A stretch of DNA of 64,000 nt from the NCBI GenBank assembly GCA_002506905.1, contig DAYM01000007.1:68489-132488 (forward strand). The letters run 5' to 3'. Every line of letters starts with the position of its first letter. Position 1 is the first letter of the stretch. Below the pieces are notes generated by a model. That model was not told the DNA's origin. It did no database searches and saw only the letters and a program-made list of their open reading frames with translations. This stretch comes from Methanomassiliicoccaceae archaeon UBA328 (lineage in GTDB: Archaea > Thermoplasmatota > Thermoplasmata > Methanomassiliicoccales > Methanomethylophilaceae). Positions 42,674 through 51,168 of the stretch are shown piece by piece. The translations under genes and the position numbers were made by a program.

Positions 42674-43240
42674 TCAGACGATATTCTGCTCTACGATCTC
42701 GTCCAATTTATCCTCGTACTCCTTGAATCCAAGTCTTGAAGAGATGACGAGCCAGAATGCTATCAGACCGATGATGAGAGACAGGAATCCGGTGATCGAG
42801 AATATCACTGAGACGATACAAAGGATCACTGCGGGGATGTAATGCACGCGCTTGATGCAAAGCACTGCAGAACAGATACCTGCTATTCCCGATGCAAGCC
42901 ATCCGATACCCCAGTATGAGAGATAATTGGTGACGTCGTCAAACGTAAGTCCCCAGTCTACCAGCTGCTGATGCGCCGTCGGATCATTCCATATCGCATT
43001 CGCAATAGAATCAGATGCAACGAAATAATAGACTCCGACGATTATCAACGGTATTCCGTAGATCAACATGAGGTATCCTGCCCATTTCGCACGGTTCAGG
43101 ACCATGTCGCGGACGAACTGCCTCTCCTTGGCTACTTCTTCCTCGTTCCTTCCGGGGATACGATATCCGCACGAAGGACAGAAGTGGGCATCGGCATTGA
43201 TCCGAACACCGCATTTTTCACAGAACGATTGCTCTGACAT
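42674..43240 (-). CDS. zinc-ribbon membrane protein
   Basis: 188 residues. The N-terminal zinc ribbon is FCEKCGVRINADAHFCPSCG. After a charged stretch come about four helices (near residues 52-74, 105-130, 132-150 and 152-170). The family is widespread and poorly understood; the ribbon probably mediates contacts on the cytoplasmic side. ATG 43240 is predicted leaderless (TATA-like CATTATAAG near 43261-43269). Confidence 0.75.
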   Translation of the reverse strand: MSEQSFCEKCGVRINADAHFCPSCGYRIPGRNEEEVAKERQFVRDMVLNRAKWAGYLMLIYGIPLIIVGVYYFVASDSIANAIWNDPTAHQQLVDWGLTFDDVTNYLSYWGIGWLASGIAGICSAVLCIKRVHYIPAVILCIVSVIFSITGFLSLIIGLIAFWLVISSRLGFKEYEDKLDEIVEQNIV

Positions 43241-43282
43241 GAATAACGTAATCGTTTTACATTGCTTATAATGGTATCTGGC

Positions 43283-44101
43283 TTATGGACGGGTCATCTT
43301 GGCGGACATATATCCGACAACCGATGTGGGATCATATCCCGTAGAATCCCATGAATCGGAATACTTCAACACCTCGATACTTTCGGGCCGGGCCGCCATA
43401 ACCGCTGTTGCGATCGGGCCGTACCCGCACACAGTGATGCGCTTTGACATGACCTCGTTGTACATCCCTTCCATATCCTTGGCCACCAGTCTGTCCATGA
43501 CAAGCGTGTTGAGCCTCAGCCCCACATCCTTGGGAACATAGTGGGCCATATCGCTGGATGCGATTATCACCACATCATGTCCCTTGCATGCGGCAGCTAT
43601 CTGCTCCGACAGCCTTCTGGCGGAGCGGATATCCTGATCGCCCATGATTATCGGCACGATGTGCGGATCCGTATCTATGTACTGCAGGAACGGCACCTCC
43701 ACCTCGATGGAGTGCTCCATCGTATGGGCCCTGGGGTCGTCCGGGATGTATTCGCGCATCTTCGCCGCGATCTCCCCGTGGATCTTGCATGGACCGAGCG
43801 GCGTCAGATATTCCTCTCCGCACATGACGACATTGTACGGTATCCCGTAATGGTCCGGACCGATGAGCACGTATGCTTCCGGCAGCCCGTCTTCCGCTAT
43901 AGCTTTGAACGAATGGGCCGCATTCATTCCGGAACAGGAATAGCCGGCATGGGGACACACAACGGCGGAGATCTTCCTCTCGCCTGTACACCCGGAGGGC
44001 TTTCCCGGACCCAATGGGTGCGTGAAACATGACTCGATAGAATTTCTGAGTTCGTCCCTGTCCATCGGATAGAAACGGCCAGCTACCGCAGGATAACGCA
44101 T
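43283..44101 (-). CDS. MEMO family protein (AmmeMemoRadiSam system protein B)
   Basis: 272 residues, MEMO1 fold related to extradiol dioxygenases. MRYPAVAGRFYP opens the protein; VVCPHAGYSCSGMNAAHSF, IGPDHYG, and MEHSIEVEVPFLQYI carry the metal-site histidines seen in the family. Activity in archaea is unknown. It follows rpsB by 51 bases, a gene order common in archaea. The partner AMMECR1 and radical SAM genes of the system are not in this window. Confidence 0.9.
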   Translation of the reverse strand: MRYPAVAGRFYPMDRDELRNSIESCFTHPLGPGKPSGCTGERKISAVVCPHAGYSCSGMNAAHSFKAIAEDGLPEAYVLIGPDHYGIPYNVVMCGEEYLTPLGPCKIHGEIAAKMREYIPDDPRAHTMEHSIEVEVPFLQYIDTDPHIVPIIMGDQDIRSARRLSEQIAAACKGHDVVIIASSDMAHYVPKDVGLRLNTLVMDRLVAKDMEGMYNEVMSKRITVCGYGPIATAVMAARPESIEVLKYSDSWDSTGYDPTSVVGYMSAKMTRP

Positions 44102-44152
44102 GAAAAAAGTAAAGGGGTTGGTTGGTAAAGGGTTTTGCGCTTGAACCTAAGT

Positions 44153-44776
44153 TCAAAGCTTTGCTTCGAAGTCCTCGATCTCCATCTTGAAATCTGCGGG
44201 ATCCTTGAGGTCTCCTCTTGCGATAAGGACTTCCCTTGTAAGGAGCCAGTAGATACATGCGAGGGCACGCCTTCCCTTGTTGTTTGTAGGGATGACGAGA
44301 TCGACGTTACGGATCTCGTTGTTGGCGTCGCACATTGCAACTATGGGGATTCCGAGGTTCAGGGCCTCGTTGAGGGCCTGTTTGTCCGCTGCGGGGTCGG
44401 TGACGACGAGCACATCGGGCTCCATGAAACCGGGGTTTGCGGGGTTGGTGAGTGTTCCGGGAACGAAACGTCCTGCGAATGCGGGTGCTCCGATAGCCTT
44501 GGAGAACTCCCTTGCGGGCCTCTGTCCGTACTGCCTTGCAGATACGACAAGGATCCTCTTGGGGTCCATCCTCGCGAGGAAGCTGGCTGTTGCCCTGATC
44601 CTCTCGTCGGTCTTGTTGACATCGAGAACGTAAAGTCCGTCCTGCCTGACCTTGTAGATGAAATCCTTCATATCTGCGGATTTCTGCTGTGTTCCGATGT
44701 GTACACCGGACGTCAGGTAGATGTCCTCAGCGACCAACAAATCGGCGTTTCCTGCTATGCTCTCCTCTTCGCTCAT
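44153..44776 (-). CDS. rpsB: 30S ribosomal protein S2
   Basis: 207 residues. VHIGTQQKSADMKDFIYKV, LDVNKTDERI, GRFVPGTLTNPANPGFMEPD and IPIVAMCDANNEI are S2/uS2 signatures in the archaeal form. I start at ATG 44776 with GAGGT six bases before it; the upstream extension overlaps the rpoK end. Cotranscribed with rpoK. Confidence 0.95.
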   Translation of the reverse strand: MSEEESIAGNADLLVAEDIYLTSGVHIGTQQKSADMKDFIYKVRQDGLYVLDVNKTDERIRATASFLARMDPKRILVVSARQYGQRPAREFSKAIGAPAFAGRFVPGTLTNPANPGFMEPDVLVVTDPAADKQALNEALNLGIPIVAMCDANNEIRNVDLVIPTNNKGRRALACIYWLLTREVLIARGDLKDPADFKMEIEDFEAKL

Positions 44777-44789
44777 TTTGATACCTCGT

Positions 44790-44960
44790 TTAATTCTTAA
44801 CGACTGTGATAGGAACAAGATCCTTGTCAAATTCCAGCATGGCGATATCGATGGGATCGAGCATGTCCTCGGGATAATCTACGAGAACAGGCGCTCCGTA
44901 CGAGATCTGCAGTGCTCTCGCGCCGATGATCCTTGCTTTTTCGAATCTAGTGTAGCTCAT
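44790..44960 (-). CDS. rpoK: RNA polymerase subunit Rpo6 (RpoK)
   Basis: 56 residues. MSYTRFEKARIIGARALQIS followed by YGAPVLV is the Rpo6/Rpb6/omega signature; the protein clamps the ends of the largest subunit. I start at ATG 44960 behind GGTGAG; ATG 44972 would add four residues. TATA-like TTTATAATG near 44999-45007 serves the rpoK-rpsB operon. Confidence 0.93.
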   Translation of the reverse strand: MSYTRFEKARIIGARALQISYGAPVLVDYPEDMLDPIDIAMLEFDKDLVPITVVKN

Positions 44961-45051
44961 TTGACTCACCATACAAGGAACGAGGTAAACTGATGTTCAT
45001 TATAAACCTTTTGGCCCCCTTATTTTTACTAGTTAGTTAAAACTTCTAATA

Positions 45052-45085
45052 ACGCACGCGCGCACGAGGAGCGATATCTTATTAC
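45052..45085 (+). promoter_or_regulatory. promoter of the DUF2240 gene with an alternating CG tract
   Basis: ACGCACGCGCGCACG (45052-45066) is followed by a TATA-like GATATCTTATTA (about 45072-45083), whose centre is roughly 27-30 bases before the GTG start at 45109, so the mRNA is probably leaderless. The same tract also lies upstream of the divergent rpoK promoter. Confidence 0.5.
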
Positions 45086-45108
45086 CGTCCGATGCGTTCG
45101 GGGCCGAC

Positions 45109-45672
45109 GTGAACAACGAACTCAAGGTCTGCGCGGCAGCCTTCTTCCGCAACAAAGGAAAGGAGGTCGTCACTGCGAACGAACTTATCATGACCATCTC
45201 TCTGGACCTCAGATGGATGGATACCACTGCGGCGAGCAGATTCATCAAACTCATCGCCGCCGAAGGATTGGTCACCGCCACTCCGGACGGGCTCATGAAA
45301 GCATCTCCCGAATTGGCCGCGACCGATGTTCCCATCGCATACAGACCGTCTGCCGAACTTATCGAATATATCAGAACGGCAGATACGGCCGTGAAAAAGG
45401 ATGCACCTGCTCCAGAGACTCCGAAAGAGGAGCCTAAGGAAGCACCCAAGAAAAAGACCCCTCCCGCAAACAACGATGCGATCCTTCCGAAACTCATGGA
45501 TGCCGCCGTTTCCTCAGGAATGAAGAGAAGCGAGTTCATGGCCGAGTGCAATAAGATCGTGAAAAGATTGAATATCGATACAGAGGTCGCCGCCCTTCTG
45601 GTCCTCAGGGACCGCGGTGCAGACGTTGACCATTATTATGACGCGGTCTATGCCTCTGTATCGAAAAAATGA
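45109..45672 (+). CDS. DUF2240 family protein
   Basis: 187 residues. The N-terminal half (CAAAFFRNKGKEVVTANELI, SLDLRWMDTTAASRF, LIAAEGLV) matches the archaeal DUF2240 pattern and looks like a winged-helix domain. A Pro/Glu/Lys linker (about residues 100-120) joins it to a helical C-terminus. The function is unknown; the pattern suggests a nucleic-acid-related or regulatory role. It starts with GTG 45109, apparently leaderless. Convergent with the aMBF1 gene. Confidence 0.8.
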   Translation: MNNELKVCAAAFFRNKGKEVVTANELIMTISLDLRWMDTTAASRFIKLIAAEGLVTATPDGLMKASPELAATDVPIAYRPSAELIEYIRTADTAVKKDAPAPETPKEEPKEAPKKKTPPANNDAILPKLMDAAVSSGMKRSEFMAECNKIVKRLNIDTEVAALLVLRDRGADVDHYYDAVYASVSKK

Positions 45673-45675
45673 GGT

Positions 45676-46170
45676 TTATTCCTTCTTGATGAAGTTGGCC
45701 AGGGTCATCGAGCCGTTTCCGCGTCCGCCGCCGACCGTGGCACCGGACTGAACGACCTCTGTCAATTTGATGCCGAGTGCCTTTTCCAGCTTTGCCCTTA
45801 ATTTGTCGTCGGGCACGAGATTGTTGGACTCAACCTTGGCAAGTATTCCTTTCTTTTCCTGAATGGATTTCGCAAACTGTTCCAGATCCATTCCTTTTGC
45901 CTCACGGGCCCTGCGGATCACGTTTCCATAGTCGTCTATGATCTCCACGGTCTCTGCAGAGGAGTACACGTCACGTGTCTGCATCCTCTTCTCACGTCTG
46001 TCAAGCCTTTCCTCGATCACTGTTCTGCTCGGGGCGGGACCTCCCGACTTGGAGGATGCTTTGTACTCGTCGCCGAACTTGGCGCAGTCCGGGCAGAGCA
46101 TGAGCCTTGTTCCTTCGACCATCATCGCCTTTGTACCGGGCGAATCCTTTCCGCACATTTCGCATATCAT
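45676..46170 (-). CDS. multiprotein bridging factor 1 (aMBF1)
   Basis: 164 residues. N-terminal zinc ribbon CEMCGKDSPGTKAMM...LCPDCAKFG, a basic linker, then a Cro/C1 helix-turn-helix (VIRRAREAKGMDLEQFAKSI, EKKGILAKVES). Archaeal MBF1 is thought to act in translation or general stress rather than as a TBP bridge. ATG 46170 is leaderless by prediction (TATA-like TTTAATAAGG, 46192-46201). Confidence 0.92.
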   Translation of the reverse strand: MICEMCGKDSPGTKAMMVEGTRLMLCPDCAKFGDEYKASSKSGGPAPSRTVIEERLDRREKRMQTRDVYSSAETVEIIDDYGNVIRRAREAKGMDLEQFAKSIQEKKGILAKVESNNLVPDDKLRAKLEKALGIKLTEVVQSGATVGGGRGNGSMTLANFIKKE

Positions 46171-46408
46171 TGCCAGTCCTATCTGTCAGCAACCTTATTA
46201 AATTTATCTTAGAGACGGAGAAATATCGAAAGTCATGAATGTCGGTAATATAAATGTGCCAGATGCGGGATATTTCATGTTTGGAAGAAATCAGAGGATG
46301 ACCGCGTTACCTCTTCCTGAGAACAGATGACCGACGATAATTCAATGGTAAACAATAAGTGTCTCCAACACTCTACAGTGATAATCGCGGGCGCAAAGCA
46401 ATATTAAT

Positions 46409-47677
46409 ATGAGCAGATATAACCCCGCACAGGACACGATTATGACCGAAGATACTCAAGTTCGTAGAGAAGCTGTTGTCGAAGATGCTCAGATCGAAGA
46501 GCTCAAGACAAAGATCATCACACTCGAAGAGAGGAATGTCAGACTGATGGAGGACCTCCAGAATGCGGAGAACGACAAACGCTACTCCGAAGGAGAGGTA
46601 TTCAGGCTGCAGAAGGAAGTATCACGCATAAGGGCAGAGAACGAGAGGCTGAAGAGCCCTCCGCTCATCATCGGATCGCTCCGCGACGTCCTTCCGGACA
46701 ACCGCGTTGTCGTGAAGAGCTCCACCGGACCGGATTTCATCGTATCCGTCTCGGATTATGTGTCCCCCAAAGAACTTACTCCGGGAGCAAGAGTGTCCCT
46801 CAACAAACAGTCATTGGCAGTCATGAGTGTCCTTCCCGCACCGCTCGATCCTGTGGTCACCGGTGCAGAGATCATCGACAAGCCGGACGTATCATACGAC
46901 GACATCGGAGGCCTTTCCAAGCAGATGCTGGAACTCCGTGAGGCCGTCGAGGACCCGCTGCTCAGACCCGAGCTCTACGCCAAGGTCGGTGTGGACCCCC
47001 CGAAGGGCGTACTCCTTGTAGGTCCCCCGGGAACAGGTAAGACACTGATGGCAAAGGCAGTGGCAAATGCCACCAAGGCCACATTCATCAGGCTGGTCGG
47101 TTCGGAACTTGTCCAGAAATACATCGGAGAAGGCGCAAGACTCGTCCGTGAGCTCTTCGAGCTCGCCAGAGAAAAGGCGCCTTCGATCATATTCATCGAC
47201 GAATTGGATTCCGTCGGAGCCAAGAGGATGGATGTAGCGACATCCGGAGACCGTGAGGTCCAGAGAACGCTCATGCAGCTGCTCTCGGAACTCGACGGAT
47301 TCACGCCCATGAGCGACGTCAAGATCATCGGAGCCACCAACAGGCCCGACATACTCGATGACGCCCTCCTCAGACCCGGAAGGTTCGACCGTATCATCCA
47401 GATCGGACTGCCCGATATCGAAGGCAGGACCCAGATCTTCAAGATCCACCTTGCCAAGATGAACACGGCGAAGAACGTCCAGATCAAGAAACTCGCGGAG
47501 ATTACCGAAGGTACCTCCGGTGCGGAGATCAAGAGCATCTGCACAGAAGCAGGTATGCTTGCGATAAGGGCCAACCGTGACACGATCACGATGGACGACT
47601 TCCTGGCCGCAAAGGAAAAGGTAATGGAGGCAGGAAGGCCCAAGACCCTCTCTGTCCCCGCATATATGTTCGGATGA
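46409..47677 (+). CDS. pan: proteasome-activating nucleotidase (PAN)
   Basis: 422 residues. An N-terminal coiled coil (about 20-75) and OB domain precede one AAA+ domain: Walker A GPPGTGKTLMAKA, Walker B IIFIDELDSVGAKR, pore loop KYIGEG, and the second region of homology ATNRPDILDDALLRPGRFDR. The hexamer unfolds substrates for the 20S proteasome. The extreme C-terminus is AYMFG, so the HbYX gate-opening motif would read Met-Phe-Gly, with Phe instead of Tyr. ATG 46409 fits a leaderless start (AT-rich TGATAATC near 46379-46386). Confidence 0.95.
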   Translation: MSRYNPAQDTIMTEDTQVRREAVVEDAQIEELKTKIITLEERNVRLMEDLQNAENDKRYSEGEVFRLQKEVSRIRAENERLKSPPLIIGSLRDVLPDNRVVVKSSTGPDFIVSVSDYVSPKELTPGARVSLNKQSLAVMSVLPAPLDPVVTGAEIIDKPDVSYDDIGGLSKQMLELREAVEDPLLRPELYAKVGVDPPKGVLLVGPPGTGKTLMAKAVANATKATFIRLVGSELVQKYIGEGARLVRELFELAREKAPSIIFIDELDSVGAKRMDVATSGDREVQRTLMQLLSELDGFTPMSDVKIIGATNRPDILDDALLRPGRFDRIIQIGLPDIEGRTQIFKIHLAKMNTAKNVQIKKLAEITEGTSGAEIKSICTEAGMLAIRANRDTITMDDFLAAKEKVMEAGRPKTLSVPAYMFG

Positions 47678-47710
47678 TCTCCGAATAAAACTGTTTATTG
47701 GATTTTTCAT

Positions 47711-47734
47711 CCTCTCGGGATCATTCCCGAGAGG
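47711..47734. terminator. hairpin between convergent pan and GPN genes
   Basis: CCTCTCGGGA-TCAT-TCCCGAGAGG, ten-base perfect stem; the loop contains the GPN GTPase stop codon. There is no T run directly after the stem on either strand, so it is a weak candidate for intrinsic termination but may protect RNA ends. Confidence 0.45.
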
Positions 47735-48488
47735 TATCCTCACCGCCGAAGAACTCCAGCTGTGCGGCCGCATAGATCTCCGCAATACCGATCTCCTCCT
47801 GAGCGGAGACAGAACGGATCTCCCCGAAGACGCCCATCGTCTCCAATGCCTTGAACAGCTCGGCGCCGACCACGGTCTCGGGATTGTCATGACACTCGTC
47901 CATGAGGTCCGCGTACAGCGCATCGGAATTCTCGAACCATGTCAGCATCCTCTCTGTTTCTTTTTCCTGGAACAGATCGCATTTGGACAGCAGATTGATG
48001 GTCGGGAGCTGCAGCCTGAACTGAACGATGGCAGACAGCATCATCGACGAGATGAAACCGTTCGGCGTCTTGCAGAGCGTAGGGTCCGAAAGATAGACGA
48101 GCATGGAATCCTGCCTTCCGAAGGCCTTCACCAATCTGTCCGAGGACTCTCTGAAAGCGAAAAGCTCGAGCTGTCCGGGAGTGTCTATCAGAACGTAATC
48201 GGTCTCGAACGTATCTACGACATCCATCATCTTCCTGATGTTCACGGCCATGAGATCGGAAGCAACGACCTGCGCGCCGTTCGGACCGAGTCCGTACTCG
48301 GTCATGACGTCACCTAGTGATATCCAATCCCTGATGTCGATGTCGGGGACATAAGGAAGCGCCTCCGCCCCGGGATCCAAATTGACCACGATCGAGTCTA
48401 CAGCGTTGTCTTCGAACCATGTTTTGGTCGCTCCGACCAAGGTACTCTTTCCGCTTCCCGCGGTTCCGACAAAGAACAGATTTTTCAT
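47721..48488 (-). CDS. GPN-loop GTPase
   Basis: 255 residues. P-loop VGTAGSGKSTL near the N-terminus, the insertion Gly-Pro-Asn (GLGPNGAQVV, about residue 68), DTPGQLELFAF (switch II) and SKCDLF (base recognition). GPN GTPases act in assembly of RNA polymerase in eukaryotes; the archaeal role is unknown. ATG 48488 lies about 10 bases after the start predicted from GCCTAATATG (48521-48530), itself next to a CG tract (48538-48546). Confidence 0.92.
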   Translation of the reverse strand: MKNLFFVGTAGSGKSTLVGATKTWFEDNAVDSIVVNLDPGAEALPYVPDIDIRDWISLGDVMTEYGLGPNGAQVVASDLMAVNIRKMMDVVDTFETDYVLIDTPGQLELFAFRESSDRLVKAFGRQDSMLVYLSDPTLCKTPNGFISSMMLSAIVQFRLQLPTINLLSKCDLFQEKETERMLTWFENSDALYADLMDECHDNPETVVGAELFKALETMGVFGEIRSVSAQEEIGIAEIYAAAQLEFFGGEDTSRE

Positions 48489-48586
48489 TATTCCGACCTA
48501 GACTAGCCATCATCTGCTATCATATTAGGCTTTTTGTCGCGCGCGCAAACACAAACCTAATTTAACCTGATGAGGATTCAGGTTGT

Positions 48587-49177
48587 ATGTTAGCGAGTAA
48601 ACCGCACAACGTAGCTTTCGCCTGGTTCGGCGTAATTGCTGTCGTTGTGTTCTCGATCTGTTGGATCTGCGCCGCTGCAATCGATACCACGTGGGTTTTC
48701 GGAGAGAACACTCTTTCCGACCTCGGAGCATCGGACTCAGATGCCAAAATGTACTTCAACTACGGCTGCTGCATGGTGACCGCGATCTGTCTTGCGATCT
48801 TCGGATTCGCAACGACAACCTACTCCAAGAGCAGGTCCGCGAGCGCTGCAGGAATCACACTCATTATCGCCGCTGTATTCCTCTTCCTAATCGGATTGTT
48901 CACAAAGGATGTCGGTACCGGCGATCTCCACAAGACCCTCGCATGCCTGATGGGATTCTTCATGTTCCTTGCGGTATGTCTCTACGCAGGCGCCTTCTGG
49001 AACAACGGTCACGAAGCATTCGCGGCAGTACCCGTTATTGTCATCCTTGCGCTCATCGTGATATTTGCAACACAGAACCTGGCAACATTCGAAGCATGGA
49101 GCGCCGTCGGTGCAATACCCTTCATGGTCGTTGCAACGACTGACCTCATCCTGACCAAACCGAAGGCCAAGATCTAA
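48587..49177 (+). CDS. DUF998 family membrane protein
   Basis: 196 residues with about six predicted helices. GENTLSDLGASDSDAKMYFN is the DUF998 signature loop between the first two helices. Function unknown. ATG 48587 is about 26 bases after an AATTTAACC element, so probably leaderless. It is followed by a small membrane protein gene 12 bases on, with a good ribosome site, forming a two-gene unit. The N-terminal part of the protein at 23165-24628 appears related. Confidence 0.82.
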   Translation: MLASKPHNVAFAWFGVIAVVVFSICWICAAAIDTTWVFGENTLSDLGASDSDAKMYFNYGCCMVTAICLAIFGFATTTYSKSRSASAAGITLIIAAVFLFLIGLFTKDVGTGDLHKTLACLMGFFMFLAVCLYAGAFWNNGHEAFAAVPVIVILALIVIFATQNLATFEAWSAVGAIPFMVVATTDLILTKPKAKI

Positions 49178-49189
49178 GGAGATATCAAT

Positions 49190-49549
49190 ATGATTACACC
49201 TAACGGCATTAAAACCGCATGCGGACTGGGACTCCTCGGAGGAGTCTTCAGTGTCGCATGCCTTGCACTGTACTTCAAACCCGAAGACGGCAGCCTTGCA
49301 GTGATCGCATTCTATATGCTCGTTGCAGTACTGTTCTTCGCCACTGCCGGTGCGTTCACAAAGAACGGCCAGTGGAAATGGAGAGTTGCTCTCTTCGTCA
49401 ATATCCTGACGATCGGGATCATCTTCGCATGTATGATCGGAGAATTCTTCGCAATGGATGCAGGAGCGGTCCTGCTTGTCATCGCGATCTTCATCTTCGT
49501 CCTCGAACTTCTCCCCTCTTCCAAAGCGTGGATGCAGTCCGAGATCTGA
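49190..49549 (+). CDS. small four-helix membrane protein
   Basis: 119 residues, almost entirely hydrophobic, with four predicted helices (near 8-28, 36-55, 66-86 and 90-108) and charged turns. AAGGAG lies seven bases before ATG 49190. Cotranscribed with the DUF998 gene. No family recognised; it may form a complex with its neighbour. Confidence 0.75.
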   Translation: MITPNGIKTACGLGLLGGVFSVACLALYFKPEDGSLAVIAFYMLVAVLFFATAGAFTKNGQWKWRVALFVNILTIGIIFACMIGEFFAMDAGAVLLVIAIFIFVLELLPSSKAWMQSEI

Positions 49550-49564
49550 ACCTTTTACCATCAT

Positions 49565-49580
49565 GGGCCCTTCGGGGCCC
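49565..49580 (+). terminator. UUCG-loop hairpin after the membrane pair
   Basis: GGGCCC-TTCG-GGGCCC, a stem closed by a TTCG tetraloop, followed by a pyrimidine-rich TTATCCTATTTC. Good end-of-transcript candidate for the DUF998 unit. Confidence 0.65.
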
Positions 49581-49610
49581 TTATCCTATTTCTATTATCC
49601 CTGTTTTTAT

Positions 49611-49664
49611 ACTACTTACCAAAAAGTCGGTAGTTTTATATCCTTCCATAAGATGCTCCACCCG
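49611..49664 (+). promoter_or_regulatory. promoter and possible operator of the riboflavin kinase gene
   Basis: TTTTATAT at 49634-49641 has its centre about 26 bases before the GTG start at 49664, so the mRNA is leaderless. Directly upstream, ACTTACC (49614-49620) and GGTAGT (49629-49634) form an imperfect inverted repeat around AAAAAGTC that reaches into the TATA box. As the encoded protein has its own DNA-binding domain, autoregulation from this site is plausible. Confidence 0.45.
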
Positions 49665-50320
49665 TGGACGAAAAATATGTTTTTGCACTGAGAAAAATCG
49701 CCCTTCTAGGAGGTATAGATGACTACATCGCAGTCTCTTCCAGAGAATTGGGCGATGCATTGGATATGAGTCAGCAGTCTGCATCCAAAAGGATCTTGGA
49801 ACTTTTAGAAGAAGAACTCATCGTCCGCGATCTCGGAGCAAGAAGGCAGAGGATCAAACTCACACCCCGCGGTGTTGAAGAACTCAAGAAAGAGTACAAC
49901 GAATACCGCAGGATATTCGAGCTCACCGATCACATATCCATCCACGGTAAGGTCGTAGAAGGAATGGGCGAAGGCGGATACTACATCTGCCAGCAGGGCT
50001 ACATGGACCAATTCGAAAAGAAATTGGGATTCAAACCCTTCGAAGGTACCTTCAACGTCGCCGTAGACAAAAACGACATGGGTAAACTGGACATAATCAG
50101 AGGAACTTCCGGACAGCTCATCGAAGGATTTACCAGCGAGGGCAGGAGTTTCGGTAATGTCATAGCGTACAAAGCATCGATCAAGAACATCGAATGCGCC
50201 ATCGTAGTCCCCGAGAGGTCTCATTACGCCGACGTAATAGAGATCATCTGCCAGTACCACCTCAGAAGGACCCTCAGCCTCGGAAACGGAGATACCGTCG
50301 AGGTCAAGGTCAATATCTGA
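49664..50320 (+). CDS. ribK: CTP-dependent riboflavin kinase with N-terminal HTH (RbkR type)
   Basis: 218 residues. Residues 1-85 form a winged helix (DALDMSQQSASKRILELLEE, LTPRGVEELKKEY); residues 90-218 are the archaeal riboflavin kinase (HGKVVEGMGEGGYYICQQGY, KPFEGTFNVAV, YHLRRTLSLGNGDTVEV). It phosphorylates riboflavin to FMN with CTP. Fusions of this kind act also as transcription regulators of flavin genes in archaea (RbkR). The start is GTG, leaderless. Ends in a shared terminator with purQ. Confidence 0.92.
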   Translation: MDEKYVFALRKIALLGGIDDYIAVSSRELGDALDMSQQSASKRILELLEEELIVRDLGARRQRIKLTPRGVEELKKEYNEYRRIFELTDHISIHGKVVEGMGEGGYYICQQGYMDQFEKKLGFKPFEGTFNVAVDKNDMGKLDIIRGTSGQLIEGFTSEGRSFGNVIAYKASIKNIECAIVVPERSHYADVIEIICQYHLRRTLSLGNGDTVEVKVNI

Positions 50321-50337
50321 TCGATCATAAAGTAAAA

Positions 50338-50359
50338 AGGGGCAATGCCCCTGTTTTTT
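50338..50359. terminator. bidirectional terminator between ribK and purQ
   Basis: AGGGGC-AAT-GCCCCT flanked by AAAA on the left and TTTTTT on the right, so it can act in both directions. The right-hand T run overlaps the purQ stop codon. Confidence 0.75.
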
Positions 50360-51168
50360 CATTTAAGGAACTGTTTCATGACGGAAGTGAATATCACTTT
50401 TCCGTCTCCGTCCTGGGAGGTGTATCCTCTCGTCCAATCCGGATGCGTGAACCTTGTCATCACACGTTCCGGGTGGGGCATCATACCCATGACGTTACCG
50501 GCGGGGTTGCATATTCCTGCGATATCCGAAGGGGATCCGTTGGGGTTCCAGGGATATTCTGCGGGCAGTCCGTCCGGACCTACGTACCTGAAGACGATCT
50601 GATCGTTGTCTTCCAGTTTCTGCACGAAGTCGGGATCCATGCTCATCAGCTTTCCCTCTCCGTGTGCGGAGGGGATCATGAGCACTTCTTTGGGGGCCAC
50701 ATCCTTGGTGAATATGCACTTTCCTTTGTTATCGTTCCTGAGAAGCGTCGGACGGCATTCGAACCTTGCGGAATCGTTGGTGTACAATGCCGCATCGGGT
50801 TCGGGCGTCATGGTCATCTCGAAGGCCGGCAGCAATCCCAGTTCCACCAGGATCTGGAATCCGTTGCACACTCCGAGAACGGGCTTTCCCTCCTCGACGA
50901 ATCTCTTGAGCTGGGGACCGAGCGATGCTTTGATCCTTGCCGCAAAGATGGCTCCCGCGCGCACGTAATCGCCTGCGGAGAAACCTCCCGGCAATGCAAG
51001 GATATCGTAATCCTCCAGATCCCTTACGAGTTCCTCCGGGGCCTTTCCGATAAGCTGCTTCAGGTGCACCTTCTCGGCATTGGCACCGACCATGTTGAAG
51101 GCCTCGGCCATCTCATCCTCGCAGTTCGTACCCTCGATCCTGAGGACACATACTTTGACATCCTTCAT
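50359..51168 (-). CDS. purQ: FGAM synthase subunit PurQ (glutaminase)
   Basis: 269 residues, class I glutamine amidotransferase. MKDVKVCVLRIEGTNCEDEM opens the protein. The nucleophile Cys is in PVLGVCNGFQILVELGLLP, and the His-Glu pair is in MPHPERV. It supplies ammonia to PurL. I start at ATG 51168, overlapping the purL stop as ATGA; the longer frame has nine extra residues without support. Confidence 0.94.
   Translation of the reverse strand: MKDVKVCVLRIEGTNCEDEMAEAFNMVGANAEKVHLKQLIGKAPEELVRDLEDYDILALPGGFSAGDYVRAGAIFAARIKASLGPQLKRFVEEGKPVLGVCNGFQILVELGLLPAFEMTMTPEPDAALYTNDSARFECRPTLLRNDNKGKCIFTKDVAPKEVLMIPSAHGEGKLMSMDPDFVQKLEDNDQIVFRYVGPDGLPAEYPWNPNGSPSDIAGICNPAGNVMGMMPHPERVMTRFTHPDWTRGYTSQDGDGKVIFTSVMKQFLK

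Noticed and set aside
46295..46330. AGGATGA, CTGA and AGATGA in C / D' / C' order, like a C/D box guide RNA
   Set aside because: No D box (CTGA) follows at the right distance and no terminal stem is seen. Insufficient for an RNA call.
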